Source of the DNA: UBA6770 sp965660875
Lineage (GTDB): Bacteria > Bacteroidota > Bacteroidia > Flavobacteriales_G > Salibacteraceae
DNA length: 64,000 nucleotides
NCBI GenBank assembly: GCA_965660875.1
Contig: CBFIBQ010000003.1
Span: forward strand, 1 to 64,000
Reading direction: 5' to 3'
Part shown: piece after piece, positions 1 through 9,939 of the stretch
Numbering within the stretch: the stretch's first letter is position 1
How the letters are laid out: each line of letters opens with the position of its first letter
The notes under the pieces: model-generated
What the model saw: only the letters and a program-made list of their open reading frames with translations
Told to the model about the DNA's origin: nothing
Database searches by the model: none
Program-made: the position numbers and the translations under genes

Positions 1-1757
1 AACGTTTCTTCCAAGACTTCTTTTAATTCGATGCGCATCCATTGCCTTACCGGAATAGCAAATCCCATTTTTGGACGCTCCATAATTTCCTTAGGAAGGT
101 ATTTGTGTACAATGTTTTTCAATAAATATTTTTGAATGTTGCTTTTGGTTTTTATTGCATACGGCACACTGGCCAGATACTCCGCTAATTGGTGATCTAA
201 CATAGGCTCTCTGCCCTCCAAACCAACACTCATGGTTGCACGATCTACCTTGGTTAGAATATCATCCACCAAATAAGTTTTAATATCTGTAATGAGCATG
301 GCGTTTAATGCATCGCCATTTTTAAAATCTTGAATACAATCATCAAAATTGGTTTGTTGAGTATCAAACGGGGAAACAAACAAATGCTTTAGCTCTAATT
401 CAGTAAGGTTTTGACTTCCAATTTTCATAGCATTTACGGGTGACACTCCCGTTTTAATCAGTTGCTTAACTCGTTGCAGTCGTCTATCAAAATTATAACC
501 CATTTTTTTGGTAGGTAACAAGGGAGATATGGTTCCAATTGCTTTTGACGTAATTCCAGAACGGGAAAATGGCCCGAGCTGCTTAGCATACTTTTCAAAT
601 GTTTTATACTTTCCGTAACCCGAAAACAGCTCATCACCACCATCGGCACTCAAAGCAACTTTTACACTTTTCACTGCCATTTTACTTACTAAAAGTGTGG
701 GTATCGCGGAGCTATCCGCAAATGGTTCGTCATAAGTTTTTGAAAGTTCTGGGATCAGAGATCTAGCGTCCTCAAAAGTGCAATAGTGTTCGTTATGATT
801 CGTTCCTAAATACTCCGCCACTTTTTTAGCGTAAGGCGCTTCGTTGTACTTTTCTTCTTCAAACCCTATGGAAAATGTATTGAGCTGTTGATTGCTCTCT
901 TTTTGCAATAATGCCGTTACAGCAGTGCTATCGTAACCACCACTCAAAAAAACGCCAACCGGCACATCAGCAACCATTCTGTGTTTAAAGGATTGAGTTA
1001 AAAGTTGCTCCACTTCTTCTAAAACTTCTTCTTCAGGTTTGTTTTTATTCTGGTCTGAAAAAAAATGTGGTGTTAGACTCCAATATGCTGCTTTAGTTAC
1101 TTCCTGTGTCTTTATATCCAACGTCATTGTATGACCAGCTTTCAATTTAATACAATTTTCAAAAACCGTATAAGGTTCGGGATAATACCCATACTGCATA
1201 TACAAAGCCGTTGCTGAAATATTAATTTTTTTCTCAAATTTTGGATGTTGCATCAGGGCTTTTAACTCTGATCCAAAAAGGAGCAAACCTGCTTTTTGAT
1301 AAATGTATAAAGGCTTTACCCCGACTCTGTCTCGAACGAGAAAAACTTTACTTTCTTTTCTATCATAAACCGCAAAAGCAAACATTCCTTTAAAACGACT
1401 TACGCAAGCTGCCCCCCATTGTTTCCATGCATACAATACAACCTCGGTATCCGAACTTGAATTAAAACCATATCCTAGTTTTTCGAGCGTAATTTTTACC
1501 TCTTTGTAATTGTAAATCTCTCCGTTAAAGACTATAGCTAGCGACTCATCATTCAATTTCATTGGCTGATGACCGGCAGAAGATGTATCGATTATGGACA
1601 GTCGTTGATGCGCAAAACCTATTTGTGCCAATTCATTTTCTTCATAGAATTGCCCTTCATCGTCTGGTCCTCTGTGCACCAGAGCATTTCCCATTTTTCG
1701 GCACAAGTCTAGCGTGCCTTTTTTTGTAAAATCAACATATCCTGCAATACCGCACAT
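1..1757 (-). CDS. asnB: Asparagine synthetase B, glutamine-hydrolysing (3' end cut by window)
   Basis: Converts aspartate and glutamine to asparagine and glutamate with ATP, in the cytoplasm. About 585 codons are visible; the C-terminus lies outside the window. The protein begins MCGIAGY, so Cys2 is the N-terminal nucleophile of a class II glutamine amidotransferase domain, followed by HRGPD and FNGEIYNY motifs. The C-terminal synthetase domain carries the ATP-pyrophosphatase loop SGGYDS and the later SADGGDELFSGYG segment. Its ATG overlaps the stop of the upstream glycosyltransferase by one base (TAATG), so translation is coupled. Amidotransferases of this family in polysaccharide clusters often amidate sugars or serve surface-glycan synthesis, so a glycan substrate rather than free aspartate is possible. 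The family call is firm; the physiological substrate is inference. Confidence 0.95.
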   Translation of the reverse strand, partial: MCGIAGYVDFTKKGTLDLCRKMGNALVHRGPDDEGQFYEENELAQIGFAHQRLSIIDTSSAGHQPMKLNDESLAIVFNGEIYNYKEVKITLEKLGYGFNSSSDTEVVLYAWKQWGAACVSRFKGMFAFAVYDRKESKVFLVRDRVGVKPLYIYQKAGLLLFGSELKALMQHPKFEKKINISATALYMQYGYYPEPYTVFENCIKLKAGHTMTLDIKTQEVTKAAYWSLTPHFFSDQNKNKPEEEVLEEVEQLLTQSFKHRMVADVPVGVFLSGGYDSTAVTALLQKESNQQLNTFSIGFEEEKYNEAPYAKKVAEYLGTNHNEHYCTFEDARSLIPELSKTYDEPFADSSAIPTLLVSKMAVKSVKVALSADGGDELFSGYGKYKTFEKYAKQLGPFSRSGITSKAIGTISPLLPTKKMGYNFDRRLQRVKQLIKTGVSPVNAMKIGSQNLTELELKHLFVSPFDTQQTNFDDCIQDFKNGDALNAMLITDIKTYLVDDILTKVDRATMSVGLEGREPMLDHQLAEYLASVPYAIKTKSNIQKYLLKNIVHKYLPKEIMERPKMGFAIPVRQWMRIELKEVLEET

Positions 1758-2812
1758 TACAATTGCTCTATTAAGTTCAACCACTTTTGACCAATCTTTT
1801 CAATAGAATATTCCAAAGATTTCCTTCTGGCTTTTTCACCGTGCTCCGTTCTGACCGAGTCCGACATAATGAGCTCATTAATCCTTTTGGACATTAGATG
1901 CTCATTTCCTGGTGCTACCAAAAAACCATTTTCGCCGTCTTCTATAAGTTCAGCTGGTCCGTAATTACAATCGAATGCAACGGGCGCACATCCAAAATGC
2001 ATGGCCTCTAATAAACTATTCGGAAACCCTTCTCGTCTACTTGGCAAAATGAATATTGCTGCTTTTTGGTATATCGACTCTACATCTTTCACTTGTCCCA
2101 AAAATTGAATTTGAAATGGTAAATTTAGTTCAGCCACCTCACTTTCTATCTCAGTTCTTAAACTACCCGATCCAGCAATTAAAACTTTCCAATTTGGCGC
2201 TTCCAAATTTTCTAAAACCTGTGGAAGGTAGTCTACTCCTTTTGCTTTGTGAAAACGACCGGCAAATAGAATAATTGGCTCTTTCTTGAGCTCACATGAT
2301 TTAAACTCAATTGGATTAGGAATTACTTCGGATCTATCTATTCCATAATCAATTGCCTCCATTACTCTTTTGGTCTGACAAACGATAGCATTTGCTTTTG
2401 AATAGGTCATTGACCGCAACAACCCCCACACCCTATTTAAATCCTTTCTATTAGGATCGCTTCTTTCCGAAATAATCAACTTTATGTTTAAGCCCTTATT
2501 TGCCAACAAGCACAATACATTGGTTTCGGTGATAAATGAAATTACTACATCCGGCTTTAAACTCTTGAACTGTTCTCTTAACGCAAAAACACGTTTTCTG
2601 TTTCTAATGGCAGCATGGCCAATACCTTTTTTGTGATCGATTAAATCTAACGGGATAATTTCAACATGTTCACCGAGCGGATAAAAACTTGGATTTTTAT
2701 CCAAGGTTATTATGTTAACCTGATGTTTATCAGAGAACCAACTCGCTAATATTGAGACTACTCGTGCTGCGCCGCCTCCTGAAAGAGAAGAAATTACAAA
2801 ACACAACTTCAT
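1757..2812 (-). CDS. Glycosyltransferase family 4
   Basis: Retaining GT-B glycosyltransferase that probably adds one sugar to a lipid-linked polysaccharide precursor at the inner face of the cytoplasmic membrane. The 351-residue protein starts with MKLCFVISSLSGGGAARV, the glycine-rich N-terminal strand typical of GT4 enzymes. The C-terminal half has the donor-binding segment ILFAGRFHKAKGVDYL and the signature EGFPNSLLEAM with the E-x7-E spacing. Start ATG overlaps the upstream methyltransferase stop by four bases (ATGA), and its own stop overlaps asnB. It therefore belongs to one tightly packed operon with the flippase. Donor and acceptor sugars cannot be read from the sequence. Confidence 0.92.
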   Translation of the reverse strand: MKLCFVISSLSGGGAARVVSILASWFSDKHQVNIITLDKNPSFYPLGEHVEIIPLDLIDHKKGIGHAAIRNRKRVFALREQFKSLKPDVVISFITETNVLCLLANKGLNIKLIISERSDPNRKDLNRVWGLLRSMTYSKANAIVCQTKRVMEAIDYGIDRSEVIPNPIEFKSCELKKEPIILFAGRFHKAKGVDYLPQVLENLEAPNWKVLIAGSGSLRTEIESEVAELNLPFQIQFLGQVKDVESIYQKAAIFILPSRREGFPNSLLEAMHFGCAPVAFDCNYGPAELIEDGENGFLVAPGNEHLMSKRINELIMSDSVRTEHGEKARRKSLEYSIEKIGQKWLNLIEQL

Positions 2813-3489
2813 GTACCCGAAGCTTCAAAATACAAGTTTCTGCCACTACCCGAAAGCCCTAACCTCTTAGCAAAAATGTGAGTACTCATAATAACTTTTC
2901 CCTTCCAGTTTAATGTCTTCCAATTGATGAATTTCTTTTCGGACACTAGAACTGTCGAAAATTGGTCAGAAAGCAAGTTTTTAAGTCGTCTGCCAGAAAA
3001 GCTTTGTAAATGTCCCCACCTGTGAAAAACATGACCATCTGATGGGCTAACCACCCTATTATTTTCAAGGGTTTCATTACTTGGAACCGTACCTATAAAT
3101 TTTCCATTTGGCTTTAACACACGTTTAACCTCCTGGAGTGTAAGCTCAAGCACCTCATCACTTAAATGTTCCAATACCTCCGACATAACAACATAATCAA
3201 AAGTGGCTGCATCAAATGGTATATCTTGAGAGTAACCCACTTTAGCATCTGCCCCCATGTGCTTTTTTAATTTGTCGATAGAACTTTCTGAAGGGTCAAG
3301 ACTATTAATGAGAATTCCCTTTTTTAATGCTAGCTGTTCAAAGTTTCCAACTCCAACTCCAATATTTAAACAAACGGACCTTTTCGGTATTTTTTTGATC
3401 AGATAGTTAATTCGCGCAAAGCTTCCTTCGAAGGATGCAGGATTTTCATTTTGGTAATATTCCCATATTCTATCTTGATTATTACTCAT
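2809..3489 (-). CDS. Class I SAM-dependent methyltransferase
   Basis: Likely methylates a sugar or other small precursor within the polysaccharide pathway. The 226-residue protein has a Rossmann-type SAM site: motif I CLNIGVGVGNFEQL near residue 40, an acidic residue after the second strand (LINSLDPS), and the post-strand-4 segment FDYVVMSEVLEHLSDE typical of Methyltransf_11 proteins. There are no membrane segments. It overlaps the upstream flippase gene by eight bases and the downstream glycosyltransferase by four, so it is translationally coupled on both sides. The fold is clear; the substrate is unknown and inferred only from context. Confidence 0.88.
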   Translation of the reverse strand: MSNNQDRIWEYYQNENPASFEGSFARINYLIKKIPKRSVCLNIGVGVGNFEQLALKKGILINSLDPSESSIDKLKKHMGADAKVGYSQDIPFDAATFDYVVMSEVLEHLSDEVLELTLQEVKRVLKPNGKFIGTVPSNETLENNRVVSPSDGHVFHRWGHLQSFSGRRLKNLLSDQFSTVLVSEKKFINWKTLNWKGKVIMSTHIFAKRLGLSGSGRNLYFEASGT

Positions 3490-4789
3490 ACCGCTTCTGC
3501 ACTCTTAATAATGATTTTACGCTTCTCCAAAGCAAAACAAAGGAAATGAAATAGACGATTGAAGTGGACAAAGCAATTCCTTTTAAACCCAAGTAATTCA
3601 TTAAAACAATGTTCAGTACAACATTTGAACACAGATTTACCGCCGAAATAACAAGAATGCTTTTGTTCTTTTGCAAAACCGATATTAATCGAACCATTAC
3701 AACTCCACCCACATAAAAAGGCAATTGAAACATATAAAAAACAAAAACCTCAGAAACTGCTTCAGTACTGCTGGTAGTAAATTTTCCACGCTCGAATAAT
3801 AAGGCTACCAAGTCACTGGCATAAAACCATGACAAAACCGTCAACAAAAAGCCTCCCACGAATACGACCAACAAGATTCTATTTAATAAAACCTCAATTT
3901 GAGCAATTTTATGTTCTACATACAATTCAGAAAAAAACGGCAATGAAACCGCCCCAAGGGCCAATGTCGCTGTGCCTGTAAATAAACTCACCACTCTAAA
4001 GCCGTAATTTAACGCCGAAACAGATGTTTCGCCCAAGGAAGCTGCCATAGTTTGATCCACCAAGAAGGTAGCTCCCATCATAAAGCTTCCCAAAAATAGT
4101 AAGCCGTATTCTTTTAAAAAAGTACTATCCATCCTTGAAAAAGGGAGCTCAAAAGACAGTTTCAAATCTTGCTTTTTTCGAAGTTCCAACAATTGAAACA
4201 AAAGGAACAAAATAGTACCGGACAATAATCCTTGAGCGAGACTTAATACGCTAGAATAAACCGTTACAAAAACAATAATTGAAATAGAAGATAATAAAGC
4301 GCCAAAGGAGGTAAACCAAAATAACCGGAGGTTTTCTAAAACTGAAAGTAAATAATTACTTAGCCCTTGAAAAACCACATACAACGAGAATACGAAGGAC
4401 AATAAGCCCAAGTCCACTTCAGTGGCCACTTCCAACCCAACACCGTCGAAAATAAAACCGTGGAGTAGAAAAAACAATGCAGCAACTAGAACTAACGTTG
4501 CCAATAATGAACTGAAAACCTTCCTGAAAAAAAAAGCTGCCTCGTTCCTATTTTGAGCCCTAAGCTGATTGTACCTAGGAATGAATGAAGAGGATAAGGG
4601 ATTGGTTATGCTTGTAATTAAAAAAGCAGGCAGCATTAATCCAATGTAGAAGGTATCTAACACTACCGATAGCCCGAAAGTATCCGCGAGAACTACCTCT
4701 TTAAGCAACCCGAAAATTCGAGCAAAAACGCTAATACCAACTATGAGTATGGATGCAGAAAAAAACTTTCTAACCAAATTATCTTTCAT
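3482..4789 (-). CDS. MurJ/MviN-type lipid-linked oligosaccharide flippase
   Basis: Polytopic inner-membrane protein of the MVF (MurJ) branch of the MOP superfamily, expected to flip undecaprenyl-linked glycans from the inner to the outer face. The 435-residue sequence is hydrophobic throughout, about 12 membrane segments by eye. It has the MurJ-like N-terminal region FARIFGLLKEVVLADTFG followed by SSSFIPRYNQL. It is shorter than typical MurJ (about 500 residues, 14 segments), and it leads a glycan operon with a methyltransferase, a GT4 enzyme and AsnB. This fits a dedicated polysaccharide exporter (Wzx role) better than the essential lipid II flippase, but that choice is inference. First gene of the operon; start is an ATG. 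Confidence 0.85.
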   Translation of the reverse strand: MKDNLVRKFFSASILIVGISVFARIFGLLKEVVLADTFGLSVVLDTFYIGLMLPAFLITSITNPLSSSFIPRYNQLRAQNRNEAAFFFRKVFSSLLATLVLVAALFFLLHGFIFDGVGLEVATEVDLGLLSFVFSLYVVFQGLSNYLLSVLENLRLFWFTSFGALLSSISIIVFVTVYSSVLSLAQGLLSGTILFLLFQLLELRKKQDLKLSFELPFSRMDSTFLKEYGLLFLGSFMMGATFLVDQTMAASLGETSVSALNYGFRVVSLFTGTATLALGAVSLPFFSELYVEHKIAQIEVLLNRILLVVFVGGFLLTVLSWFYASDLVALLFERGKFTTSSTEAVSEVFVFYMFQLPFYVGGVVMVRLISVLQKNKSILVISAVNLCSNVVLNIVLMNYLGLKGIALSTSIVYFISFVLLWRSVKSLLRVQKRYE

Positions 4790-5014
4790 TGAATCGTAAT
4801 GTTTTTCAAAGTAAAGTTATTGTACGTCAATCCTAGCGGAATCATTCAGCTAATTTAAATCCGCTGCGGAATAAAATAAATGAATACTATAAAACAGAAA
4901 CGTCTTTGGATATTAAAAAAAGTCGAATTTCGGAAACTTCAGTTCGTTTAAAAAAGTATGAGATTTATGCTATAAGAATTAGAAAAAACCAAACTAAAGT
5001 TATTACTTCGTATC

Positions 5015-5035
5015 TATTACCACATATCGGTAATA
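5015..5035. promoter_or_regulatory. Inverted repeat in the glyA leader
   Basis: Perfect 7-base arms TATTACC and GGTAATA flank a 7-base spacer, ending 14 bases before the preferred glyA start codon at 5050. It could form a small RNA hairpin or bind a dimeric regulator. No regulator is known from the sequence. Confidence 0.35.
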
Positions 5036-5049
5036 TCAAAGAATACACT

Positions 5050-6327
5050 ATGAAAGACAACTACATTTTCTCCCTTCTCAAAGAAGAAAAAAAACGCCAA
5101 AAAAGTGGTATTGAATTGATAGCTTCTGAGAATTTCACTTCGAAGCAAGTGATGAAAGCTACTGGTTCTGTGGCCACAAATAAATATGCCGAGGGACTAC
5201 CCGGTAAGAGGTACTATGGAGGATGTGAAGTTGTTGATCAAATTGAAAATGAAGCTAGAGATCGGCTAAAAACATTATTCAATGCTGAATGGTGCAATGT
5301 GCAGCCACATTCTGGTTCGCAGGCAAATGCCTCCGTTATGTTGGCGTGTTTAAAACCGGGCGATGCTATTCTGGGATTTGATCTTTCACACGGTGGGCAT
5401 CTCACTCATGGCTCTTCAGTAAATTTTTCTGGTAAATTGTACACGCCTCATTTTTATGGGGTAGAAAAAGATACAGGCATTGTAAACATGGATCATGTTG
5501 AAGCCAAAGCACACGAGGTTAAACCCAAAATGATAATTGCAGGGGCCTCTGCTTACTCTAGAGATTGGGATTACAAACGCTTCCGTGAAATAGCAGATGC
5601 GGTTGGAGCAATTTTATTGGCAGACATTTCTCATCCGGCTGGATTAATCGCAAAAGGACTCCTCAACGACCCTATCGAGCATTGTCACGTGGTAACATCA
5701 ACCACACACAAAACTTTACGGGGACCTCGGGGTGGAATTATTATGATGGGTAAAGATTTCGAAAACCCTTTTGGAATAAAGACCATGAAAGGTTCTCTCC
5801 GCTCATTTTCTTCACTGCTCGATTCTGCAGTGTTCCCAGGTTACCAAGGCGGACCTCTTGAACATGTAATTGCAGCTAAAGCAGTGGCTTTCGGAGAAGC
5901 ATTAACCGATGATTTTTTAGCATATACCATTCAAGTTTCTAAAAATGCAAAAGCTATGGCCAGTGCATTTAACAAAAGAGGCTACGATTTAATTAGTGGT
6001 GGAACCGATAACCACTGCATGCTCATCGACCTTAGAAATAAAGGCATTACTGGTAAAACAGCCGAGAATAGTTTGGTAAAAGCGGACATAACAGTAAACA
6101 AAAACATGGTGCCGTTTGATACCGAAAGTCCTTTTACAACTTCAGGTATTCGTGTGGGCACTCCTGCTATTACTACTCGAGGTTTAAAAGAATCCGATAT
6201 GGATAAAGTTGTTGACTTTATGGACAGGGTGATTGATAAGCCCGAAGATGAGCAACTACACAATGAAGTGAAAAAAGAAATAAATAAATGGATGAAAAGC
6301 TTCTCGCTTTATCCAAAAATTAAATAG
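5050..6327 (+). CDS. glyA: Serine hydroxymethyltransferase
   Basis: PLP enzyme interconverting serine plus tetrahydrofolate with glycine plus 5,10-methylene-tetrahydrofolate, the main one-carbon source. From the ATG at 5050 the protein has 425 residues, normal for the family. It begins MKDNYIFSLLKEEKKRQ and has ELIASENF and YAEGLPGKRYYGG. The PLP lysine is Lys221 in STTHKTLRGPRGG. The frame stays open upstream to a TTG at 4906, but those 48 extra residues are lysine-rich, do not resemble SHMT N-termini, and have no initiation signal, so I prefer 5050. An inverted repeat lies just before this start. The next gene, fumarylacetoacetase, follows closely on the same strand. Confidence 0.97.
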   Translation: MKDNYIFSLLKEEKKRQKSGIELIASENFTSKQVMKATGSVATNKYAEGLPGKRYYGGCEVVDQIENEARDRLKTLFNAEWCNVQPHSGSQANASVMLACLKPGDAILGFDLSHGGHLTHGSSVNFSGKLYTPHFYGVEKDTGIVNMDHVEAKAHEVKPKMIIAGASAYSRDWDYKRFREIADAVGAILLADISHPAGLIAKGLLNDPIEHCHVVTSTTHKTLRGPRGGIIMMGKDFENPFGIKTMKGSLRSFSSLLDSAVFPGYQGGPLEHVIAAKAVAFGEALTDDFLAYTIQVSKNAKAMASAFNKRGYDLISGGTDNHCMLIDLRNKGITGKTAENSLVKADITVNKNMVPFDTESPFTTSGIRVGTPAITTRGLKESDMDKVVDFMDRVIDKPEDEQLHNEVKKEINKWMKSFSLYPKIK

Positions 6328-6353
6328 ATAGTACACGTAATAAATTGAACCCG

Positions 6354-7625
6354 ATGATTGAAGCAAATAACCCCTCCTTAAAAAGCTGGATAGATGTTCC
6401 TGAAAACTCCGACTTCCCTATCCAAAACTTACCGTTCGGTATTTATTCCACAAAAAATAAATCAGCACGTGTCGGAGTGGCAATAGGTAACAAAATTCTA
6501 GATTTAGCCGAATTGGCGCATTCAGGCTTGCTGGACAATACCAATATAGACCTTTCGGTTTTTGAGCAAGAGGTATTGAATCCCTTTATGCAATTAGGAA
6601 AAGAAGCTACACGTACCATTCGAAATCGAGTATCTCAATTACTACGCGCCAGCAATACCGAGATTAAAGGCATTGACGGTTTGATTAAAAAAGTAATTGA
6701 CAACCAGACAGATGCCACCATGCATTTACCGGTTAAAGTTGGGGACTACACCGATTTTTACTCGTCAAAAGAGCACGCTACCAATGTTGGAACAATGTTT
6801 AGAGACCCCAATAATGCGCTTCTCCCAAACTGGCTGCACATTCCTGTGGGTTATCACGGTAGAGCAAGTTCAATCATAACTACCGAGCAGCCAATTCACA
6901 GACCAAAAGGACAACAAAAGCCAAATGAAGATGAACCGCCTGTTTTTGGCCCCTGCAAGCTGCTAGATTTTGAACTGGAAATGGGATTTATAACTTACGA
7001 AGGCAAACCCCTTGGTGATACCATTGATGTTAATGAAGCGGAAGACTTTATGTTCGGAATGTGTTTGTTTAACGATTGGAGCGCAAGGGACATTCAAAAA
7101 TGGGAATACGTGCCACTTGGGCCCTTTTTAGCGAAAAACTTTGCTTCTAGCATGTCTCCTTGGATTGTTACTATGGATGCATTAGAGCCTTTTAGGTGCG
7201 AAACTCCAAACCAAGCCCCTAAACCGTTAGAGTATCTTCAATTTTCTGGTAAAAAGAGTTTTGACATAAAACTGGAAATGTATATTCAGCCTGAAAACGG
7301 AGAAGAAAATCGAGTAAGTAAAACAAATTACAAATACATGTACTGGAACCAGAGTCAGCAATTAGCGCATCACACCGTAAGCGGTTGTAATATCAAGTGC
7401 GGAGATTTGATGGGTTCTGGAACTATCTCTGGCCCTACACCAGACTCCTACGGTTCCATGCTCGAATTGTCCTGGAAAGGAACAAAGCCAGTAAAATTGT
7501 CTGATGGTACAGAGCGAAAGTTTCTACTTGATGGAGATACAGTAATTGAGAAAGGGTATTGTCAAAACGACTCTTTAAGAATAGGATTTGGTGAAGTAAG
7601 AACCAAAATTTTACCAGCTAAATAA
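6354..7625 (+). CDS. fahA: Fumarylacetoacetase
   Basis: Last step of tyrosine/homogentisate catabolism: hydrolyses 4-fumarylacetoacetate to fumarate and acetoacetate. The 423-residue protein matches full-length FAH. It has an N-terminal SH3-like domain (LPFGIYSTKNKSARVGVAIG) and the catalytic hydrolase domain with DFYSSKEHATNVGTMFR, LPVGYHGRASS, the metal-binding acidic region FELEMGFI, and NDWSARDIQKWEYVPLGPF. An in-frame TTG occurs 9 bases upstream, but the ATG at 6354 is the natural start. It lies 26 bases after glyA on the same strand, so co-transcription is plausible. Other tyrosine catabolic genes are not in this window. Confidence 0.96.
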   Translation: MIEANNPSLKSWIDVPENSDFPIQNLPFGIYSTKNKSARVGVAIGNKILDLAELAHSGLLDNTNIDLSVFEQEVLNPFMQLGKEATRTIRNRVSQLLRASNTEIKGIDGLIKKVIDNQTDATMHLPVKVGDYTDFYSSKEHATNVGTMFRDPNNALLPNWLHIPVGYHGRASSIITTEQPIHRPKGQQKPNEDEPPVFGPCKLLDFELEMGFITYEGKPLGDTIDVNEAEDFMFGMCLFNDWSARDIQKWEYVPLGPFLAKNFASSMSPWIVTMDALEPFRCETPNQAPKPLEYLQFSGKKSFDIKLEMYIQPENGEENRVSKTNYKYMYWNQSQQLAHHTVSGCNIKCGDLMGSGTISGPTPDSYGSMLELSWKGTKPVKLSDGTERKFLLDGDTVIEKGYCQNDSLRIGFGEVRTKILPAK

Positions 7626-7640
7626 TCGAAACTGTACGTC

Positions 7641-9854
7641 ATGAATTGGTCTGAGCACGACTATCTATCCGAACTAGAACGCAAGGAAAAGTCTGCCATT
7701 TTGAGGGAGTACAGACAGTTGCTCAAGTCAATAAATTATGAAATAACTGAAGACGACACAGAAGAGATTCGCAAAGCTTTTGAGGTCGCTTTAGAGGCTC
7801 ACAATGGCGTCAGGCGGAAGTCTGGTGAGCTCTATATATTTCACCCACTCGCAGTGGCTAAAATTGCTAAGGTTGAAATTGGTGTAGACACCACTGGGAT
7901 AATTTGCGCTTTACTGCATGATGTAGTTGAAGATTCGAATATGACCATTCGTGACATGGAAGAGCTTTTTGGTAAAAAAGTAGCTGCCATTATTGACGGT
8001 TTAACTAAAATCTCTGTCATATTTGATCAGAATACCAACTTGCAAGCAGAGAATTTTAAAAAACTTATCCTAACACTTTCGCAAGACGTAAGGGTAATTC
8101 TCATAAAACTTGCCGATAGATTACACAACATGCGCACTCTAGGCAGCATGCGCGAGGATAAGTCCAGAAAAATTGCGTCAGAAACCATGTTTTTATATGC
8201 TCCTTTAGCCCATCGACTTGGCTTGTATCATATAAAATCGGAAATGGAAGACTTGAGTTTAAAATACTTAGAGCCTAACATTTTCAATGAAATAAAAGAC
8301 AAACTGCAGAAGTCGAAAGCGGTAAGAACACGGTTTTTAAATCGTTTTATTCTACCTATAGAGCGCGGACTAAAAGCTACTGGGCTGAACTATAGAATAG
8401 TTGGAAGGACAAAGTCTATCCATTCTATTTTTCAGAAAATGCGCAAGCAAAACATTCCGTTTGAAGAAGTGTATGATATACTTGCAGTTCGTATTGTTAT
8501 AGATTCCAACAAACAAAACGAGAAAGCCGATATTTGGAAAACCTACTCGGTAGTGACCGATTACTACCGGCCTAATCCCGATCGCTTAAGAGATTGGATT
8601 TCAACTCCTAAGGCAAACGGATATGAAAGCTTACACATAACGGTTATGTCGCCCAGTGGTAAATGGGTAGAAGTACAGATTCGCAGCGAAAGAATGGACG
8701 ATATATCCGAAAACGGTTATGCTGCGCACTGGAAATATAAAGGCCAAGAAGAAGAGCACGTTATTGACCAATGGATTGGTAAAATAAGAGAATCGATTGA
8801 AAGTCAAGAGGTACATTCAGAGGATTTCCTTAATGATTTCAGACTAAATTTATTTGAAAAAGAAATCATTGTTTTCTCCCCTCGAGGCGACGCTATCACC
8901 TTACCCGCAAGTAGCACCCCCATAGATTTTGCTTATGAAATTCATACCGATGTGGGCAATACTTGTATTGGAGCTAAAGTCAATAATAAACTGGTACCCT
9001 TAAGTGTTCCGTTGCAGTCAGGTGACCAAATTGAAATCATTAAAACCAGAAAAGCACATCCTTCTGAGGACTGGCTAAAGTTTGTAAAAACCGCTAAGGC
9101 AAAGTCCAAAATAAAATCTTTTCTACGCAGTGAAAAAAAGAAGCTATCGGGATTAGGTCAGACCCTGTTAAAGAAGGAGCTGAGGGAATATGGCATAAAA
9201 CCCATAAAGGAAAACATGTATAAGGTGGCGTATTTCTATAACCTGCCTAACTTGGAAGAATTGTTCTATCAAGTGAAAAGCAACAGGCTAAACTTGGAGA
9301 AACTGAAAAAACTGAATGTCGAAAAAGGAACGATTAGAGACAATTTCACCAAGAAAAAAAACACCATTTTGACTAATGTCGGCGGTAAGGCCGAGTTCAA
9401 TAACACCGAGGACAATAAAGAAACCACCGGAGTAGAATACCGTCTTGCCCACTGCTGCAGTCCTGTTCCTGGAGAAAAAGTTTTTGGGTTTATTGGTGAG
9501 AATAATGAAATTGAAATACATAGAGTAAATTGTCCAAATGCAGTAGATATTCAGAGTCACAAACACTTCCGAGTAATCGAAGCAAAATGGACAAACCAAC
9601 AAGCACTTGCATTTCTATCGGGAATCACCATAACGGGCATTGACTCCAAAGGAATGGTAAATGACATCACAATGAAAATCAGCCAAAACTTAAACATCAA
9701 CATGCGATCGATCAACTTCGAATCTTTAGATGGGTACTTTGAAGGAAAAATAACCGCCTATGTAACAGATATTGACCACCTTAACGATCTAATGAAAGAA
9801 ATTAAAAGCGTAAAAGGAGTGCACAAAGTAACCCGCGAGGATGTGCTTTCATAA
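7641..9854 (+). CDS. rel: Bifunctional (p)ppGpp synthetase/hydrolase (RelA/SpoT family)
   Basis: Makes and degrades the stringent-response alarmone (p)ppGpp. The 737-residue protein has the full long-RSH order. An HD hydrolase domain carries the conserved His-Asp pair at residues 93-94 (ALLHDVVEDS) and further motifs RLHNMRTL. The synthetase domain holds YDILAVRIV, GYESLHITV and VEVQIRS. A TGS domain follows (about residues 400-465, DFAYEIHTDVGN), then a zinc-finger-like segment HCCSPVPGE and a C-terminal ACT domain. The intact HD motif suggests hydrolase activity is retained, so this is probably the single bifunctional enzyme. Start ATG lies 15 bases after the fahA stop, suggesting one transcript with the upstream genes. 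Confidence 0.96.
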   Translation: MNWSEHDYLSELERKEKSAILREYRQLLKSINYEITEDDTEEIRKAFEVALEAHNGVRRKSGELYIFHPLAVAKIAKVEIGVDTTGIICALLHDVVEDSNMTIRDMEELFGKKVAAIIDGLTKISVIFDQNTNLQAENFKKLILTLSQDVRVILIKLADRLHNMRTLGSMREDKSRKIASETMFLYAPLAHRLGLYHIKSEMEDLSLKYLEPNIFNEIKDKLQKSKAVRTRFLNRFILPIERGLKATGLNYRIVGRTKSIHSIFQKMRKQNIPFEEVYDILAVRIVIDSNKQNEKADIWKTYSVVTDYYRPNPDRLRDWISTPKANGYESLHITVMSPSGKWVEVQIRSERMDDISENGYAAHWKYKGQEEEHVIDQWIGKIRESIESQEVHSEDFLNDFRLNLFEKEIIVFSPRGDAITLPASSTPIDFAYEIHTDVGNTCIGAKVNNKLVPLSVPLQSGDQIEIIKTRKAHPSEDWLKFVKTAKAKSKIKSFLRSEKKKLSGLGQTLLKKELREYGIKPIKENMYKVAYFYNLPNLEELFYQVKSNRLNLEKLKKLNVEKGTIRDNFTKKKNTILTNVGGKAEFNNTEDNKETTGVEYRLAHCCSPVPGEKVFGFIGENNEIEIHRVNCPNAVDIQSHKHFRVIEAKWTNQQALAFLSGITITGIDSKGMVNDITMKISQNLNINMRSINFESLDGYFEGKITAYVTDIDHLNDLMKEIKSVKGVHKVTREDVLS

Positions 9855-9939
9855 CGTGTTAAAAAATCTAGTTAGACACAAGGCATAGATAAGCTAAGCC
9901 CTTTAAAATATTGTACTTTTACACCTTAATAAACAGCTC

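Noticed and set aside
4906..5049. N-terminal extension of GlyA from a TTG
   Set aside because: The extra 48 residues do not match SHMT, and a standard start exists at 5050.
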